Counted from the first letter of the stretch, positions 9,169-18,222 are shown. The stretch is DNA of 64,000 bases from Xanthomonas sp. SI (GCF_014236855.1 NZ_CP051261.1:2170001-2234000); one strand, 5' to 3'. Notes: generated by a model not told the origin, from the sequence alone. Translations and numbers: made by a program.

Positions 9169-10056
9169 ATGTTCAATCGAATCGCCCTGTTCCTCATCAC
9201 CAATCTGGCGGTGCTGGTGCTGGCCGGCATTGTCATGTCCGTGTTCGGGATCAATCCCAACCAGATGGGCGGCCTGCTGGTGATGGCCGCGCTGTTCGGC
9301 TTCGGCGGCTCGCTGGTGTCGCTGTTGCTGTCCAAGTTCATGGCCAAGCGCGCCACCGGCGCGCAGGTGATCACCGAGCCGCGCAACCACACCGAACGCT
9401 GGCTGCTGGAGACGGTACGGCGGCAGGCACAGGCCGCCGGCATCGGCATGCCCGAGGTCGCGGTCTACGACGGTCCGGAGATCAACGCCTTCGCCACCGG
9501 CGCCAACCGCAACAACGCGCTGGTCGCGGTGTCCACCGGCCTGCTGCGGAACATGACCGAAGACGAAGCGGAAGCCGTGCTCGCGCATGAGATCAGCCAC
9601 GTCGCCAATGGCGACATGGTGACGATGGCGCTGCTGCAGGGCGTGCTGAACACCTTCGTGATCGTGCTGGCGCGGGTGGTCGGCGGAGTGGTGGACGGCT
9701 ACCTGTCCGGCAACCGCGACGGCGGCCGCCGCGGCCTGGCCTACTACGCCATCGTGATGGTGCTGGAGATGGTGTTCGGCCTGTTCGCGACGATGATCGC
9801 GATGTGGTTCTCGCGCTACCGCGAGTTCCGCGCCGACGCCGGCGGCGCCAGCCTGGCCGGTCGCAACAAGATGATCGCGGCGCTGCAGCGGCTGGAACTC
9901 AACCACGGGCAGAGCACGCTGCCGTCGCAGGTGCAGGCGTTCGGCATCGCCGGTGGTTTGGGCCAGGGCCTGCGCAAGCTGTTCATGAGCCACCCGCCGC
10001 TGTCCGAGCGCATCGCCACGCTGCGCGCCTCGCACACTAACGCGACGGTGAGCTGA
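9169..10056 (+). CDS. htpX: Protease HtpX (zinc metalloprotease)
   Basis: 295 residues from the ATG at 9169, the standard HtpX start MFNRIALF; in-frame codons upstream overlap gluQ. Two transmembrane helices come first (~4-26 and ~33-53), then the cytosolic protease with the zinc motif HEISH at about residue 140, two further helices (~156-180 and ~190-215), and a [12 protein letters not shown] motif supplying the third ligand. HtpX is an inner-membrane stress protease that degrades misfolded membrane proteins alongside FtsH. A strong terminator follows at 10135-10171. Confidence 0.96.
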   Translation: MFNRIALFLITNLAVLVLAGIVMSVFGINPNQMGGLLVMAALFGFGGSLVSLLLSKFMAKRATGAQVITEPRNHTERWLLETVRRQAQAAGIGMPEVAVYDGPEINAFATGANRNNALVAVSTGLLRNMTEDEAEAVLAHEISHVANGDMVTMALLQGVLNTFVIVLARVVGGVVDGYLSGNRDGGRRGLAYYAIVMVLEMVFGLFATMIAMWFSRYREFRADAGGASLAGRNKMIAALQRLELNHGQSTLPSQVQAFGIAGGLGQGLRKLFMSHPPLSERIATLRASHTNATVS

Positions 10057-10134
10057 TCGCCGCGGGCTGGCGCTCCTTCCGGATCGCGGTTCGCCGAACT
10101 CGAATCGTCGCCTGCAACCGCAGTCGGCTCAGGC

Positions 10135-10171
10135 AACGCCAGGCAGGTCACCCCGCCTGGCGTTTCTTTTT
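10135..10171 (+). terminator. Rho-independent terminator after htpX
   Basis: AACGCCAGGC at 10135-10144 pairs perfectly with GCCTGGCGTT at 10155-10164 over a ten-base loop and runs into TCTTTTT. It lies 79 bases past the htpX stop. Confidence 0.93.
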
Positions 10172-10208
10172 GCAGGATCGTGTGGAACGGCCTGGCCACT
10201 GCGCCGTT

Positions 10209-10242
10209 GCAAATCCCCAATCCCGAATCCCAAATCCCGGCC
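10209..10242. repeat. G-run heptamer repeat (single arm)
   Basis: On the minus strand this reads GGCCGGGATTTGGGATTCGG and continues with further GGG runs, four GGG tracts spaced by three or four bases. It ends one base from the fimX stop codon. It is the same element as the arms at 12376-12514 and 59045-59072. Confidence 0.75.
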
Positions 10243-10243
10243 T

Positions 10244-12316
10244 TCAAGCAAAATCGAAGCTCATCCCCGGTCCCGCCAGGCCGACGAATTCGCCCTGCAC
10301 GTAGTCGACGCCGGCGCTGAACAGCAGGCTCATCGAGGTGGCGTCGGCGACGAACTCAGCGATGCTGCGGATCCCGGCCGACTGCGCGCGCTCGGTGATC
10401 TCGCGGATCTTTTCCTGGTGCTCGCGGGTCTGCGCCAGGTCCTGGGTGAAGCCGCGATCCAGTTTCAGGAACGAAGGCTGGAAATGCGCCAGCAACTGGA
10501 ACGAGTCCAGGCCCGAGCCGAACTGCTCCAGCCCGACCTTGCAGCCCAGTCCGGTGGCCGCCGCCAGGAACTGCTGCGCATTGCGCAGGTGGGTGAATAC
10601 CTTGGCTTCCGGCGTCTGCAGCCACAGCCGCTCGCCGGGCACGCCGTGCGCGGCCAGTTCGCGGCGGATCAGCTCCACCATCTGCAGGTCGGCGAAGGCG
10701 TCCGGGCTGATCTTGACCAGCAGGCTGGTGGCATGGCCGGCGCGCTGGCGCTCGCCGATCACCGCGATCGCGCGGGCCACCACCCAGCGGTCGATCTCGG
10801 CCATCAGCCCGTGTTCGGTAGCGATGCCGAGGAACGTGGTCGGGCCGATGATCTCGTCGTTGCGCTCCAGGCGCAGGTAGGCCTCGTACAGTTCGTGCGG
10901 CTCGCCCTGCAGGTTCAGCACCGGCTGGTAGTGCAGCAGGAAGCCGTCGCCGGCCAGCGCGTCGCGCAGTTGCTGCACCCAGCGCTGGATGCGCTCTTCC
11001 TCGACCCGGTCGGCGGCGCCGGGGTCGAAGATCTTGCAGGCGTTGCCGCCCAGTTCGATGGTGGCCTGCACGTTCTCGCTGGCGCGGGCCAGGACCTGGC
11101 CGACGGTGGCGATCTTCTCGCCGATCTGCACGCCGCCGATGCTGACGGTGACCGTGGCCGAGCGCTCGCCGACGCTGAACACGTGCGCCGCGTAGGCGTT
11201 GAGCAGGCGCTCGGCCTGCGCCGAGGTGCGGGCGTAGTCGCCCTGCAACAGCAGCGCGAAGTTGTGTTCGCCGAAGCGGGCCGCCTGCACGTCGCCGTCG
11301 ATCGCCGCGGCCAGGTGCTGGGCCAGCGCCGCCACCAACGCGTCGGCCGAGTCCAGGCCGATGTCGGCCAGCAACCGCGTGTAGTGGTCGGGTTCGACCA
11401 GCAGGAAGCCGTAATGGCCGTCGCCGCGGCCGACCTGGGCCACCGCGTTCTCCAGCGCCAGCATGAAGGTCGGGCGGTTGAGCAGGCCGGTGACCTGGTC
11501 GCGCTGGCGCAGGTCCTCAACCTCGCGCGCCAGTTCCGGATCGAATTCCTCGCGGCGGCGGAACACCACCTGCACGCAGGCCTCGCCCTCGTAGCTGGCG
11601 GTGGCGAACTCCATCGTCGCCGGGAAGCTCTCGCCCTCCATCGTGCGCGCGTCGACCTGGTACTGCGCCGGCGGCGGTTCGCCCTTGCCCAGCGACTTCA
11701 GCAGTTGCTTGAATTCCTCCACGTGCTGCGGCGCGACCATGTCCAGCAGCGAGACGCCTTCCACGTCGTCGAACGAGTCGAAGCCGAACATCTCCAGGTA
11801 GGCGTCGTTGGCGCGGATGTGCATGCCTTCGTGGATGTAGGCGATCGGATCGCGCGAGGAGGCGATCAGCGCATCGCAGCGGCGCTCGGTCTCGCGCATC
11901 TGCGCCTCGATCCGGCGCAGGCCGCGGCGCGCGTGCAGGTCGGCCCAGGTGTTGCGCAGCACCGACAGCAGGTGCTCGGGACGCTGGCGCAGGGCGATCG
12001 CGCGCGCGCCGCCGGCCACCGCCTCGACCCATTCGTTCTCGTCGATGCTGTCGGCGAGCAGGATCACCGGGATGTCCTTGCCGCTGGCGCCCACGCGCTG
12101 CAGCACCTGCGGCAGCGGGATGGCCTGCGAGCGCGCGCTCAGCACCAGGTCGATCGGCTGCGCGGCGAGCATGGCGCCCAGTTCCTCTGCGTGCTGCGGC
12201 CGCGACGGCCGCACCGCGATGCCGCTGTTGCGCAGGCTGCTGACGATCGCTTCGGCGTCTTCACCGCTGTCGTCGACGATCATCAGGCGCAGGGTGGTGT
12301 CTTTGCCTGTTTGCAT
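10244..12316 (-). CDS. fimX: FimX-type c-di-GMP receptor (degenerate REC-PAS-GGDEF-EAL)
   Basis: 690 residues, the length of Pseudomonas and Xanthomonas FimX (Filp in X. oryzae). Order: receiver-like domain (~8-125) beginning LRLMIVDDSGEDAE but with Ser-Ala (60-61) where the phospho-acceptor Asp should be; PAS (~145-265); GGDEF (~275-430) with GEHNF replacing GGDEF; EAL (~440-685) with EAY replacing EAL and EQFGSG replacing DDFGTG. These losses predict no phosphorylation, cyclase or phosphodiesterase activity, while QPVLNLQGEPHELYEAYLRL and KLDRGF keep the binding scaffold. In characterised relatives FimX binds c-di-GMP, contacts PilZ and PilB, and controls type IV pilus extension. It is monocistronic here, flanked by G-run repeats at both ends. 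Confidence 0.85.
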   Translation of the reverse strand: MQTGKDTTLRLMIVDDSGEDAEAIVSSLRNSGIAVRPSRPQHAEELGAMLAAQPIDLVLSARSQAIPLPQVLQRVGASGKDIPVILLADSIDENEWVEAVAGGARAIALRQRPEHLLSVLRNTWADLHARRGLRRIEAQMRETERRCDALIASSRDPIAYIHEGMHIRANDAYLEMFGFDSFDDVEGVSLLDMVAPQHVEEFKQLLKSLGKGEPPPAQYQVDARTMEGESFPATMEFATASYEGEACVQVVFRRREEFDPELAREVEDLRQRDQVTGLLNRPTFMLALENAVAQVGRGDGHYGFLLVEPDHYTRLLADIGLDSADALVAALAQHLAAAIDGDVQAARFGEHNFALLLQGDYARTSAQAERLLNAYAAHVFSVGERSATVTVSIGGVQIGEKIATVGQVLARASENVQATIELGGNACKIFDPGAADRVEEERIQRWVQQLRDALAGDGFLLHYQPVLNLQGEPHELYEAYLRLERNDEIIGPTTFLGIATEHGLMAEIDRWVVARAIAVIGERQRAGHATSLLVKISPDAFADLQMVELIRRELAAHGVPGERLWLQTPEAKVFTHLRNAQQFLAAATGLGCKVGLEQFGSGLDSFQLLAHFQPSFLKLDRGFTQDLAQTREHQEKIREITERAQSAGIRSIAEFVADATSMSLLFSAGVDYVQGEFVGLAGPGMSFDFA

Positions 12317-12375
12317 GAAGCCTCCCGGAGACGGGGTTTAATACACGATGCCCGCAGCGGCGTCCATGTGTGTGG

Positions 12376-12514
12376 GGCCGGGATTGGGGATTCGGGATTG
12401 GGGATTCGTTACAGCGGTTCCCGGTGCCTGAACGTTCGTGGGTTGACCAAAGCTGGGTGTAAACATCGAAGCGCGCCGTTGCGAATTCCAAATCCCGACT
12501 CCCCAATCCCGGCC
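12376..12514. repeat. Inverted pair of G-run heptamer repeats
   Basis: The left arm (12376-12408) reads GGCCGGGATTGGGGATTCGG and on; the right arm (12481-12514) is its imperfect reverse complement ending CCCCAATCCCGGCC. About 72 bases lie between. Each arm carries four GGG/GGGG tracts at 3-4 base spacing, a G-quadruplex-compatible pattern. The right arm ends one base from the stop codon of the following minus-strand gene. Most of the 199-base gap upstream of the flavoprotein stop and fimX start is this element. Confidence 0.75.
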
Positions 12515-12515
12515 G

Positions 12516-13712
12516 TCAGGCCCCGCCGCCAGCGGCATGGCCCGAGGCCCAGGCCCACTGGAAGTTGTAGCCGCCCAGCCAGCCGGTCACGTCCAGCACC
12601 TCGCCGACGAAGTACAGGCCGGGCATCTGGCGCGATTCCATGGTCGCCGACGACACCTGATCGGTATCCACCCCGCCCAGGGTGACCTCGGCGGTGCGGT
12701 AGCCCTCGGTGCCGCTGGCCACCAGCGGCCAGGCGCCGAGCAGGGCCGCGGCGGCGCGCAGCTGCGGTTCGTCGAGCTGGCGGACCGGCTTGTCCGGCAG
12801 CCAGACCTCGCACAGGCGCTGCGCGAAGCGGCGCGGCAGGGCCTCGCCCAGTACCGTGCGCAGCTCGGCGGCGCCGCGCAGGCGCTTCTGCTCGCGCAGC
12901 CACGCGGCCGCGTCCTGCCCGGGCAGCAGGTCCAGGCGCAGGTCGTCGCCCGGCTGCCAGTACGAGGAGATCTGCAGGATCGCCGGGCCGCTGATGCCGC
13001 GATGGGTGATCAGCATGAAGTTGCGGAAGCTGGCGCCATTGCAACTGGCTTCCACCGGCAGCGCCAGCCCCGACAGGTCCTGCAGGCGTTCCTGGTGCTT
13101 GCCGCTGAGGGTCAGCGGCACCAGTCCGGCGCGGGTCGGCAGCACGGCGTGGCCGAACTGGCGGGCCAGTTCGTAGCCGAAGCCGGTGGCGCCCAGGCTG
13201 GGAATGGACAGCCCGCCGCTGGCCACGACCAGCGAGGCGGCGTGTACCGGGCCGTCGTCGCTGTCGATGCGAAACCCCTCGCTGCCGCGTTCCACGCCGC
13301 GCACCGCGCACTGGGTGCGAATGGTCACCCCGGCCGCGTCGCATTCGTCCACCAGCATGCGCACGATCTGCTTGGAGGAGATGTCGCAGAACAGCTGGCC
13401 CAGTTCCTTCTCGTGATAGGCGATGCCGTGGCGTTCGACCATCTCGATGAAATCGGCCGGGCGGTAGCGCGCCAGCGCCGACTTGCAGAAGTGCGGGTTG
13501 GCGGACAGGAAATTGCCTGGGCCGGTGCCGGTGTTGGTGAAATTGCAGCGCCCGCCGCCGGACATCAGGATCTTCTTGCCGACCTTGTTGGCATGCTCGA
13601 TCACCCGCACGCGGCGCCCGCGGCGGCCGGCGGTCAGCGCGCACATCAGCCCGGCGGCGCCGGCGCCGATGACCGCGACGTCGACCCGGATCGGCTCGGC
13701 GCGCGCGCTCAT
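12516..13712 (-). CDS. NAD(P)/FAD-dependent oxidoreductase, YhiN/HI0933 family
   Basis: 398 residues from the ATG at 13712; the open frame continues upstream only by overlapping yaeQ. Dinucleotide-binding motif VAVIGAGAAGLMCALTAGRRG at the N-terminus; HI0933-family signatures follow: GKKILMSGGGRCNFTN, a central VVASGGLSIPSLGATGFG, and the C-terminal VTLGGVDTD then GLYFVGEVLDVTGWLGGYNF with the last FAD contact. The family is widespread, with no firmly established substrate. The start overlaps the end of yaeQ by four bases (13709-13712), so it is the second gene of a two-gene unit. Confidence 0.9.
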   Translation of the reverse strand: MSARAEPIRVDVAVIGAGAAGLMCALTAGRRGRRVRVIEHANKVGKKILMSGGGRCNFTNTGTGPGNFLSANPHFCKSALARYRPADFIEMVERHGIAYHEKELGQLFCDISSKQIVRMLVDECDAAGVTIRTQCAVRGVERGSEGFRIDSDDGPVHAASLVVASGGLSIPSLGATGFGYELARQFGHAVLPTRAGLVPLTLSGKHQERLQDLSGLALPVEASCNGASFRNFMLITHRGISGPAILQISSYWQPGDDLRLDLLPGQDAAAWLREQKRLRGAAELRTVLGEALPRRFAQRLCEVWLPDKPVRQLDEPQLRAAAALLGAWPLVASGTEGYRTAEVTLGGVDTDQVSSATMESRQMPGLYFVGEVLDVTGWLGGYNFQWAWASGHAAGGGA

Positions 13713-14254
13713 GCCGCGGCTTTGCGCACCGTCGGGGTGAAGGTGACGCTGCCCTCGTCGCCGAGCAACTGCACTTCGCCGTCCTGGATCACCACGTCGA
13801 AACGCATGCTGCGCTGGATCAGCTCGGCCGCCGAGGCGACCGCGTCGCCGGGCAGGTCGATCACCTGCAGCGGCTTGAGCTTGAGCAGGCCGGAGGCGTT
13901 CTTCTCCCACCAGATGTCGGCGACGCGGCCGCCGTAGTTGACCACCACCACGTCGCGGGCGCGGCCGCAGGCCTTGCGGATGCGCGATTCGTCGGGCTGG
14001 CCGACCTCGATCCACTGCTCGATCGCGCCGGTGTAGTCCATTCGCCACAGGTCCGGCTCGTCGTCGCTGCTCAGGCCCTTGCCGAACAGCAGGCGTTCCT
14101 CGGCGAACAGGGCGAAGGTCAGCAGCCGCGCCATCAGCCGCTGGTCGGTTTCGGACGGATGCTGGGCCAGGGTCAGCGAATGCGCCGCGTAGTAGCCGCG
14201 GTCCATGTCGGAAATCTGCAGCTCGGCCTTGCGGAGGGTGGCGGTGAGGGCCAT
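13709..14254 (-). CDS. yaeQ: YaeQ family protein
   Basis: 181 residues, the standard YaeQ length, starting MALTATLRKAELQISDMDRG. Family motifs include FALFAEERLLFGKGLS, DEPDLWRMDYTGAIEQWIEV and VVVNYGGRVADIWWEKN; the fold is a PD-(D/E)XK-like nuclease variant. E. coli YaeQ can compensate for loss of the antiterminator RfaH, but its biochemical function is not settled. It is first in a two-gene unit with the YhiN-type flavoprotein and divergent from the pseudouridine synthase 42 bases away. Confidence 0.93.
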   Translation of the reverse strand: MALTATLRKAELQISDMDRGYYAAHSLTLAQHPSETDQRLMARLLTFALFAEERLLFGKGLSSDDEPDLWRMDYTGAIEQWIEVGQPDESRIRKACGRARDVVVVNYGGRVADIWWEKNASGLLKLKPLQVIDLPGDAVASAAELIQRSMRFDVVIQDGEVQLLGDEGSVTFTPTVRKAAA

Positions 14255-14296
14255 GCGGCTACCGGGATCAAAGGGCGGCCATGATAATGCGTGGCG

Positions 14297-15202
14297 ATGT
14301 CCGATCCCCGCCCACCGTCCGCATTGGTTCCGGCCCCGAGCCGCTGGCAGCTGCCGCCAGGGCCGTGGCCGACGCTGCTGGACGGCTTGTGCGCGCGCTT
14401 CCCGCAGGTGTCGCGGGCACAGTGGCAGGATCGCTGCGCCCGCGGCCGCGTGCAGGATCTGCACGGGCAGCCGTTGCCGGCGTCGCTGCCGTACCGGGTC
14501 GGGCTGGACGTGCGCTATTTCCGCGAGGTCGCCGATGAGGCGCCGATCGCCGGGGTGGAGCGCATCGTCCATGCCGATGCGCATCTGGTGGTGGCCGACA
14601 AGCCGCATGGGCTGCCGGTGACCCCGTCCGGGCGCTACCTGCGCGAGACCTTGCTGGCGCGGCTGGTGGCGCGGCTGGGCAATCCGGCGCTGGTGCCGCT
14701 GCACCGGCTGGACCGCGCCACCGCCGGGCTGGTGCTGTTCTCGGCCGATCCGCGCAGCCGCGCCGCCTACCAGGCGCTGTTCCGCGAGCGGCGCATCGCC
14801 AAGGCCTATCAGGCGCTGGCCCCGGCCTTGCCGGGACAGGCGTTTCCGCTGCTGCGCGCAAGCCGGCTGGTACGCGGCGAGCCGTTCTTCCGCATGGCCG
14901 AGGCCGACGGCGAGGCCAACAGCCTGACCCGGATCGAGGTGCTGGACGCTCCGGACGGACCGCTGTGGCGCTACGCGCTGGCGCCGGTGACCGGCCGCAA
15001 ACACCAGTTGCGCGTGCACATGGCGGCGCTGGGCGCGCCGATCCTGGGCGATGCGCTGTATCCGCAGTTGCGTGCGGAGGGGGAGGGCGCTGCCGCCGAC
15101 ACGCTGCACTTGTTGGCCTGCGGCCTGGCGTTCGACGACCCGCTCAGTGGGCAGGCGCGCAGTTTCGTCAGTGCGCAGACCTTGGTTTGGCCGCCGGCGT
15201 GA
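14297..15202 (+). CDS. RluA-family pseudouridine synthase
   Basis: 301 residues from the ATG at 14297; a GTG two codons upstream is possible. The catalytic motif HRLDRATAGLVLF puts the Asp nucleophile at residue 139, with VVADKPHGLPVTPSG before it and PVTGRKHQLRVHMAALG after it, the standard RluA architecture. It lacks an obvious S4 domain and starts with ~85 residues (ending LDVRYFREVADEAPIAGVER) that resemble the group annotated pseudouridylate synthase in Xanthomonas. The rRNA or tRNA target cannot be assigned from sequence. Divergent from yaeQ. Confidence 0.9.
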   Translation: MSDPRPPSALVPAPSRWQLPPGPWPTLLDGLCARFPQVSRAQWQDRCARGRVQDLHGQPLPASLPYRVGLDVRYFREVADEAPIAGVERIVHADAHLVVADKPHGLPVTPSGRYLRETLLARLVARLGNPALVPLHRLDRATAGLVLFSADPRSRAAYQALFRERRIAKAYQALAPALPGQAFPLLRASRLVRGEPFFRMAEADGEANSLTRIEVLDAPDGPLWRYALAPVTGRKHQLRVHMAALGAPILGDALYPQLRAEGEGAAADTLHLLACGLAFDDPLSGQARSFVSAQTLVWPPA

Positions 15203-15219
15203 CGACGTGGCCTAACTCT

Positions 15220-15425
15220 GCGAGACGCTGCGCGCCGGACCCTCACCCCAACCCCTCTCCCGGGGGAGAGGGGCTATGCACCCCTGGCTGTTCCCTTCTC
15301 CCGGCGGGAGAAGGTGCCCCGAAGGGGCGGATGAGGTCCGGGCGAAGCCTCGTGCATCCCAAACTTCGCGAGACGCTTCGCGCCGTACCCTCACCCCAAC
15401 CCCTCTCCCGGCGGGAGAGGGGCTT
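15220..15425. repeat. Dispersed hairpin repeat, 1.4 copies
   Basis: Unit of 148 bases beginning GCGAGACGCTGCGCGCCG at 15220, restarting as GCGAGACGCTTCGCGCCG at 15368 and broken off at 15425. Each unit holds CCCTCACCCC-AACCCCTCTCCC paired with GGGAGAGGGG, then a second hairpin CTTCTCCCGGCGGGAGAAG and GCCCCGAAGGGGC. The same unit occurs at 18223-18572. It accounts for a third of the 592-base gap 15203-15794. The rest (15426-15794) contains no gene I can see and probably holds the cspA promoter and leader. Confidence 0.85.
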
Positions 15426-15794
15426 GCAGTGTCATAGTGAGCGACTGTTCCGTGCGCCGGCACGCCATCCAGTGGAATGCCCGGCAAGGGCAGGGCGGCT
15501 GCGCAATTTGCGTAGAACGGCAGGTGTATCGACCGCACTGCCGCGAACTTTAGGCCTGGGTTCAGCATCTTTGTGGGCGATCTCGGTTTGTCTACACAAA
15601 CTTGTCGCTTTTTGCGGACGACCCGCGTATGGTTGGTCCACTGTGTTTGCTAGGGTCACCGTGAATCGTGGCCTGGTGCAGTTGATCTCGCGATCCGCTT
15701 CATCGTTCCGCTTTACCAACGCCTGCAACTCAGTCTCGGCCCCGATACCCGGTGGCTGCGATTTTCTTCAATTCAATGTTTCAGGAGTTAGTAA

Positions 15795-16004
15795 ATGTCT
15801 GATCGTCAGAGCGGTACCGTGAAGTGGTTCAACGATGCCAAGGGCTTCGGCTTCATCACCCCGGAAAGCGGCCCGGACCTGTTCGTGCATTTCCGCGCCA
15901 TCCAGGGCACCGGCTTCAAGTCGCTGCAGGAAGGCCAGAAGGTGACCTTCGTCGCCGTGCAGGGCCAGAAGGGCATGCAGGCTGACCAGGTGCAGGCCGT
16001 CTAA
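15795..16004 (+). CDS. cspA: Cold-shock domain protein CspA family
   Basis: 69 residues. RNP1 KGFGFITP and RNP2 DLFVHF are both intact within the five-stranded cold-shock domain, preceded by GTVKWFNDA. Such proteins bind single-stranded RNA or DNA and melt RNA structure after cold shift or in stationary phase. The ribosome-binding site CAGGAG lies eight bases before the ATG. The AT-richer stretch upstream (about 15540-15794) could provide a long 5' leader as in other csp genes, though no leader element was identified. A strong terminator follows 30 bases after the stop. Confidence 0.96.
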   Translation: MSDRQSGTVKWFNDAKGFGFITPESGPDLFVHFRAIQGTGFKSLQEGQKVTFVAVQGQKGMQADQVQAV

Positions 16005-16034
16005 TTTAGACGCCAGCTACCGCAAGGTCGCCAG

Positions 16035-16066
16035 AACGCCGGGAGCGCAAGCTTCCGGCGTTTTTA
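16035..16066 (+). terminator. Rho-independent terminator after cspA
   Basis: AACGCCGG at 16035-16042 pairs with CCGGCGTT at 16055-16062; the inner GAGC/GCTT extends the stem with a bulge around a GCAA loop. A T-run (TTTTTATTT) follows. Beyond it, 16070-16335 holds no recognisable gene or repeat; it includes a short AT-rich patch near 16190-16255. Confidence 0.92.
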
Positions 16067-16335
16067 TTTGTGCGCGTACCTGCTGCATCTGCCTGGCCCA
16101 GCCTGGAGCCGTATCGGCGTCGGCGCCAAGCGCAGCTCCAGCGTCGTCGATACCGGAGACGCTGCGCGGCCATAGGGCTTCTGGAAACCCTCTATTTCTT
16201 AATTTCACGTAAGCGTATCAATGGCTTGCGAGCGTGCCGGTTGAATTTTTCGGGGTGATTGGAAGTTCCCTGTAGCCGCGATCCCCACGCAGACCCGGCT
16301 ACCATGGCCGCCCCCGCGCCTTCGGAACCGTCGCC

Positions 16336-17031
16336 ATGATCACCGTCCACCACCTCAACCAGTCCCGTTCCCAGCGCGTGCTGTGGCTGCTGGAGGAACT
16401 GGCGCTGCCGTACCAGGTGGTCAAGTACCAGCGCGACAAGCAGACCATGCTGGCGCCGCCGGAATTGCGCGCGATCCATCCGCTGGGCAAGTCGCCGGTG
16501 CTGGTCGACGACGGCCAGGTGCTTGCCGAATCCGGCGCGATCCTGGATTACTTGGTGGAGCGCTACGACACCGAGCGCGCGCTGTCGCCGTCGCCGCAGC
16601 CGCTGGAGGCGCCCGAGCGCCTGCGCTACCGCTACTGGATGCATTACGCCGAGGGTTCGGCGATGCCGCCGTTGCTGATGAGCCTGGTGTTCGGGCGCAT
16701 CCGTTCGGCGAAGATGCCGTTCTTCGCGCGGCCGATCGCCCGCGCCATCGTCGACAAGGCGATGCACGGCTTCGTCGGTCCGCAACTGAAGCTGCACCTG
16801 GACTGGATGGAGCGCGAACTGGCGGCCACCGGCTGGTTCGCCGGCGACCGCTTCACCGCCGCCGACGTGCAGATGAGCTTCCCGGTCCAGGCCGCGGCCG
16901 CGCGCGCCGGCCTGCAGGCCTATCCGAACCTGGCTGGCTTCGTGCAGCGCATCGAACAGCGTCCGGCCTACCAGCGCGCGCTGCAGCAGGGCGGGCCGTT
17001 CGAACTGCTCGGCAGCGGCAAGGCCGGCTAG
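16336..17031 (+). CDS. Glutathione S-transferase
   Basis: 231 residues. The N-terminal thioredoxin-like domain has SRSQRVLWLLEELALPY with the probable active Ser in the first helix, the cis-Pro motif GKSPVLVDDG, and the glutathione-binding LAESGAILDYLVERY. The all-alpha C-terminal domain contains WFAGDRFTAADVQMSFP, the N-capping/hydrophobic staple region. It resembles the bacterial GSTs often annotated as GstA/YfcG-like, with no substrate assignable. It stands alone, convergent with the esterase-like gene that follows. Confidence 0.92.
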   Translation: MITVHHLNQSRSQRVLWLLEELALPYQVVKYQRDKQTMLAPPELRAIHPLGKSPVLVDDGQVLAESGAILDYLVERYDTERALSPSPQPLEAPERLRYRYWMHYAEGSAMPPLLMSLVFGRIRSAKMPFFARPIARAIVDKAMHGFVGPQLKLHLDWMERELAATGWFAGDRFTAADVQMSFPVQAAAARAGLQAYPNLAGFVQRIEQRPAYQRALQQGGPFELLGSGKAG

Positions 17032-17100
17032 GGCGCGTCCTTCATCCCAGAGCGGATCGCGGCGCGCGGCGAGGGCGCTCGATACGCCGCGCTCCTTGCT

Positions 17101-17997
17101 TCACGGTTGCGGCATGCGCGGTTGGCACTGGCGCACGAAGGCGATGCTGTCGGCCATGACCGGCAGCGCCGGATCGTCCTTGCGCAGCGCCAGCGCCAGA
17201 CGCAGGTGGCCGACGCCTGGATAGAGCTTCAGCTCGGCGGGCACGCCGGCGCCTTGCAGGGCCGCCTGCAGCGAACGGCTGTCGCGCGGCTCGACCACGC
17301 GGTCGTTGGCGCCGTGCAGCAGCAGCGCCGGCGGTTCGTCGCCATCGACGAAGGCCACCGGCTGCGAGCGCCGCTGCTGCGCCGGGTCGCGGCCGAACAT
17401 GCCGATCAGGTCGGGATCGGTCAGCGGCAGGAAATCGTAGGGACCGGCCAGGCCGACCAGGCCGCACAGTTGCCGCGGCGACAGGCCTTGCGCCTGCAGC
17501 CAACTGCCGTCGGTGGCCAGCAGTGCGGCCATGTGCGCACCGGCGGAGTGGCCCATCAGCGCCAGCCGGCGCGGGTCCCCGCCGTGCTCGGCGGCATGGC
17601 GCTGGCTCCAGGCGACCGCGCTGGCGGCGTCGTGCATGAAGCCGTCCAGGGTCACCTGCGGATACTTGCGGTAATCCGGCACGATCGCGACCACGCCATG
17701 CCGCGCCAGCGCCTCGCCGGCCCAGCGGTACTGCTGGCGGTTGCCGGTCTTCCAGGTGCCGCCGTGGAAGAACACCACCACCGGCGCGTTCTGCGCCGCG
17801 ACCGGGCGATAGACGTCCAGCTTCAGGCCATGCGCCGCATCGAACACGATCCCGCGCTGCTCGCTCAGCCCGTTGCGCGCAGAGCCGGCGTTGAGGCCGC
17901 CGAAGAACACGCTGCTGCAGGCGGAGACCAGCAGCGAGGACAGCGCGACCAGCAGGTGGCGCGGCCAGCGCGGCGGCAACGGCGAACGTTCGGACAT
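17101..17997 (-). CDS. Alpha/beta hydrolase lipoprotein (BD-FAE/esterase-like)
   Basis: 298 residues from the ATG at 17997. A lipoprotein signal with lipobox LLVSACSS ends near residue 27. The hydrolase core shows the oxyanion motif [18 protein letters not shown], the nucleophile elbow [13 protein letters not shown], an Asp in [18 protein letters not shown] and a terminal His in [12 protein letters not shown]. This matches the HGG-containing carboxylesterase / hormone-sensitive-lipase-like group. It should act in the periplasm or at the outer membrane. The substrate is not predictable; feruloyl or acetyl esters are possible. Confidence 0.85.
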   Translation of the reverse strand: MSERSPLPPRWPRHLLVALSSLLVSACSSVFFGGLNAGSARNGLSEQRGIVFDAAHGLKLDVYRPVAAQNAPVVVFFHGGTWKTGNRQQYRWAGEALARHGVVAIVPDYRKYPQVTLDGFMHDAASAVAWSQRHAAEHGGDPRRLALMGHSAGAHMAALLATDGSWLQAQGLSPRQLCGLVGLAGPYDFLPLTDPDLIGMFGRDPAQQRRSQPVAFVDGDEPPALLLHGANDRVVEPRDSRSLQAALQGAGVPAELKLYPGVGHLRLALALRKDDPALPVMADSIAFVRQCQPRMPQP

Positions 17998-18222
17998 GGA
18001 CGGTACCTGCAGGAAAGGAGCGGGAGCATGCCGCATGCATGTGTCGGCAGCGAGTGCATGGCGTCGGCGGCGCTACCGGCAAGTACGCGCGAGATGTCGC
18101 TGCGGATGCGCTGGCTTGGTTGCAGTTCGCTGTTTTCTTCTCCCGGCAGGACCATGGCTCCCTTTTCGGGGAAGGTGCCTGGCAGGGGGGAGGGTAGGGT
18201 GCAGTCTCGCGTACCTAACTCC

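Noticed and set aside
12516..14048. Extended N-terminus for the YhiN flavoprotein
   Set aside because: The extra 112 residues are an off-frame reading of yaeQ; the FAD motif begins a few residues after the ATG at 13712.
15203..15822. Open frame across the repeats before cspA
   Set aside because: It runs through known repeats in a frame with no motif and overlaps the start of cspA.
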